A stretch of DNA of 64,000 nt, taken from positions 1 to 64,000 of the forward strand of contig JAKRSB010000141.1 in NCBI GenBank assembly GCA_022402525.1. Direction: 5' to 3'. The DNA comes from Thermosynechococcaceae cyanobacterium MS004. Its GTDB lineage: Bacteria; Cyanobacteriota; Cyanobacteriia; Thermosynechococcales; Thermosynechococcaceae. Shown piece by piece: positions 63,920 to 64,000 of this stretch; position 1 is the first letter of the stretch, and the number at the start of each line of letters is the position of its first letter. The translations under genes were made by a program, and so were the position numbers. The notes beneath the pieces were generated by a model. The model did not search any database and was not told where the DNA came from. It saw nothing but the letters and a program-made list of their open reading frames with translations.

Positions 63920-64000
63920 GCTCAATCCTCAAAATTTTGATTCAGAATTTTTGCCAGAAAATCTTGAAACGCTTTTTACCAAAGCGCCTTAACCCAAAGG

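Overview
The window is a chromosomal stretch of a cyanobacterium. The evidence is an allophycocyanin beta-18 subunit (apcF), a high-light-inducible chlorophyll-binding protein, a class III glutamine synthetase (glnN), an aa3-type cytochrome oxidase operon of cyanobacterial layout, a Fur-family PerR divergent from a type II peroxiredoxin, and very frequent copies of the octamer GCGATCGC (HIP1). The genus cannot be fixed from this sequence. No rRNA, CRISPR array, transposase or prophage was seen. Nearly all genes are ordinary chromosomal genes.

Layout: 0-1.5 kb holds an oxidative-stress block (gor fragment, prxII, divergent perR). 1.7-6.6 kb is a sensory block: stand-alone CheB methylesterase, CheR-PAS protein with a long heptad coiled coil, and a hybrid histidine kinase. 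6.7-13.5 kb is the respiratory oxidase region: ctaB and ctaA on the minus strand, ctaC-ctaD-ctaE on the plus strand, followed by tRNA-Glu and a strong terminator. 13.7-16.5 kb holds xth and a GT39-like membrane glycosyltransferase. 16.7-21.2 kb is a signalling block (GGDEF diguanylate cyclase, SpoIIAB-like ATPase, STAS protein, Cache-HAMP-SpoIIE phosphatase), i.e. a partner-switching module. 21.2-25.4 kb holds def, pheS, an NCS2 purine/xanthine permease behind an exact NtcA box, and a [2Fe-2S] ferredoxin. 25.7-31.2 kb has cell-wall amidase and NlpC/P60 genes and mtnB, interrupted by an AT-rich two-gene coiled-coil island (28.3-29.5 kb) bracketed by a 10-bp direct repeat. 31.3-42 kb holds a PD-(D/E)XK-like protein, sbcD, ilvC, a zinc peptidase, pgi, a DUF697-like GTPase and guanine deaminase, the last preceded by a remnant of an AzgA-type purine permease. 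42-49 kb holds hliP, folP, fcl, a flavoprotein-like oxidoreductase lacking its redox cysteines, and a pentapeptide-repeat protein. 49.4-55.8 kb holds glnN, apcF, rmlB and gdhA. 56-64 kb holds fabG, an HDAC-family deacetylase, msrB, a prepilin-like protein, a C-DES-type cysteine/cystine lyase, a TPR protein and rsmE.

Several parts fit together as nitrogen economy: a purine permease under a probable NtcA box, guanine deaminase, glnN with a relaxed NtcA-type promoter, and gdhA. The most unusual large-scale signal is not a gene. At more than twenty separate places, in spacers and in protein linkers, there are short degenerate tandem repeats whose unit length is usually 14-16 bp but whose unit sequence differs from place to place. 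A second repeat signal is an approximately 85-bp hairpin-bearing dispersed element present twice, both times between convergent genes.
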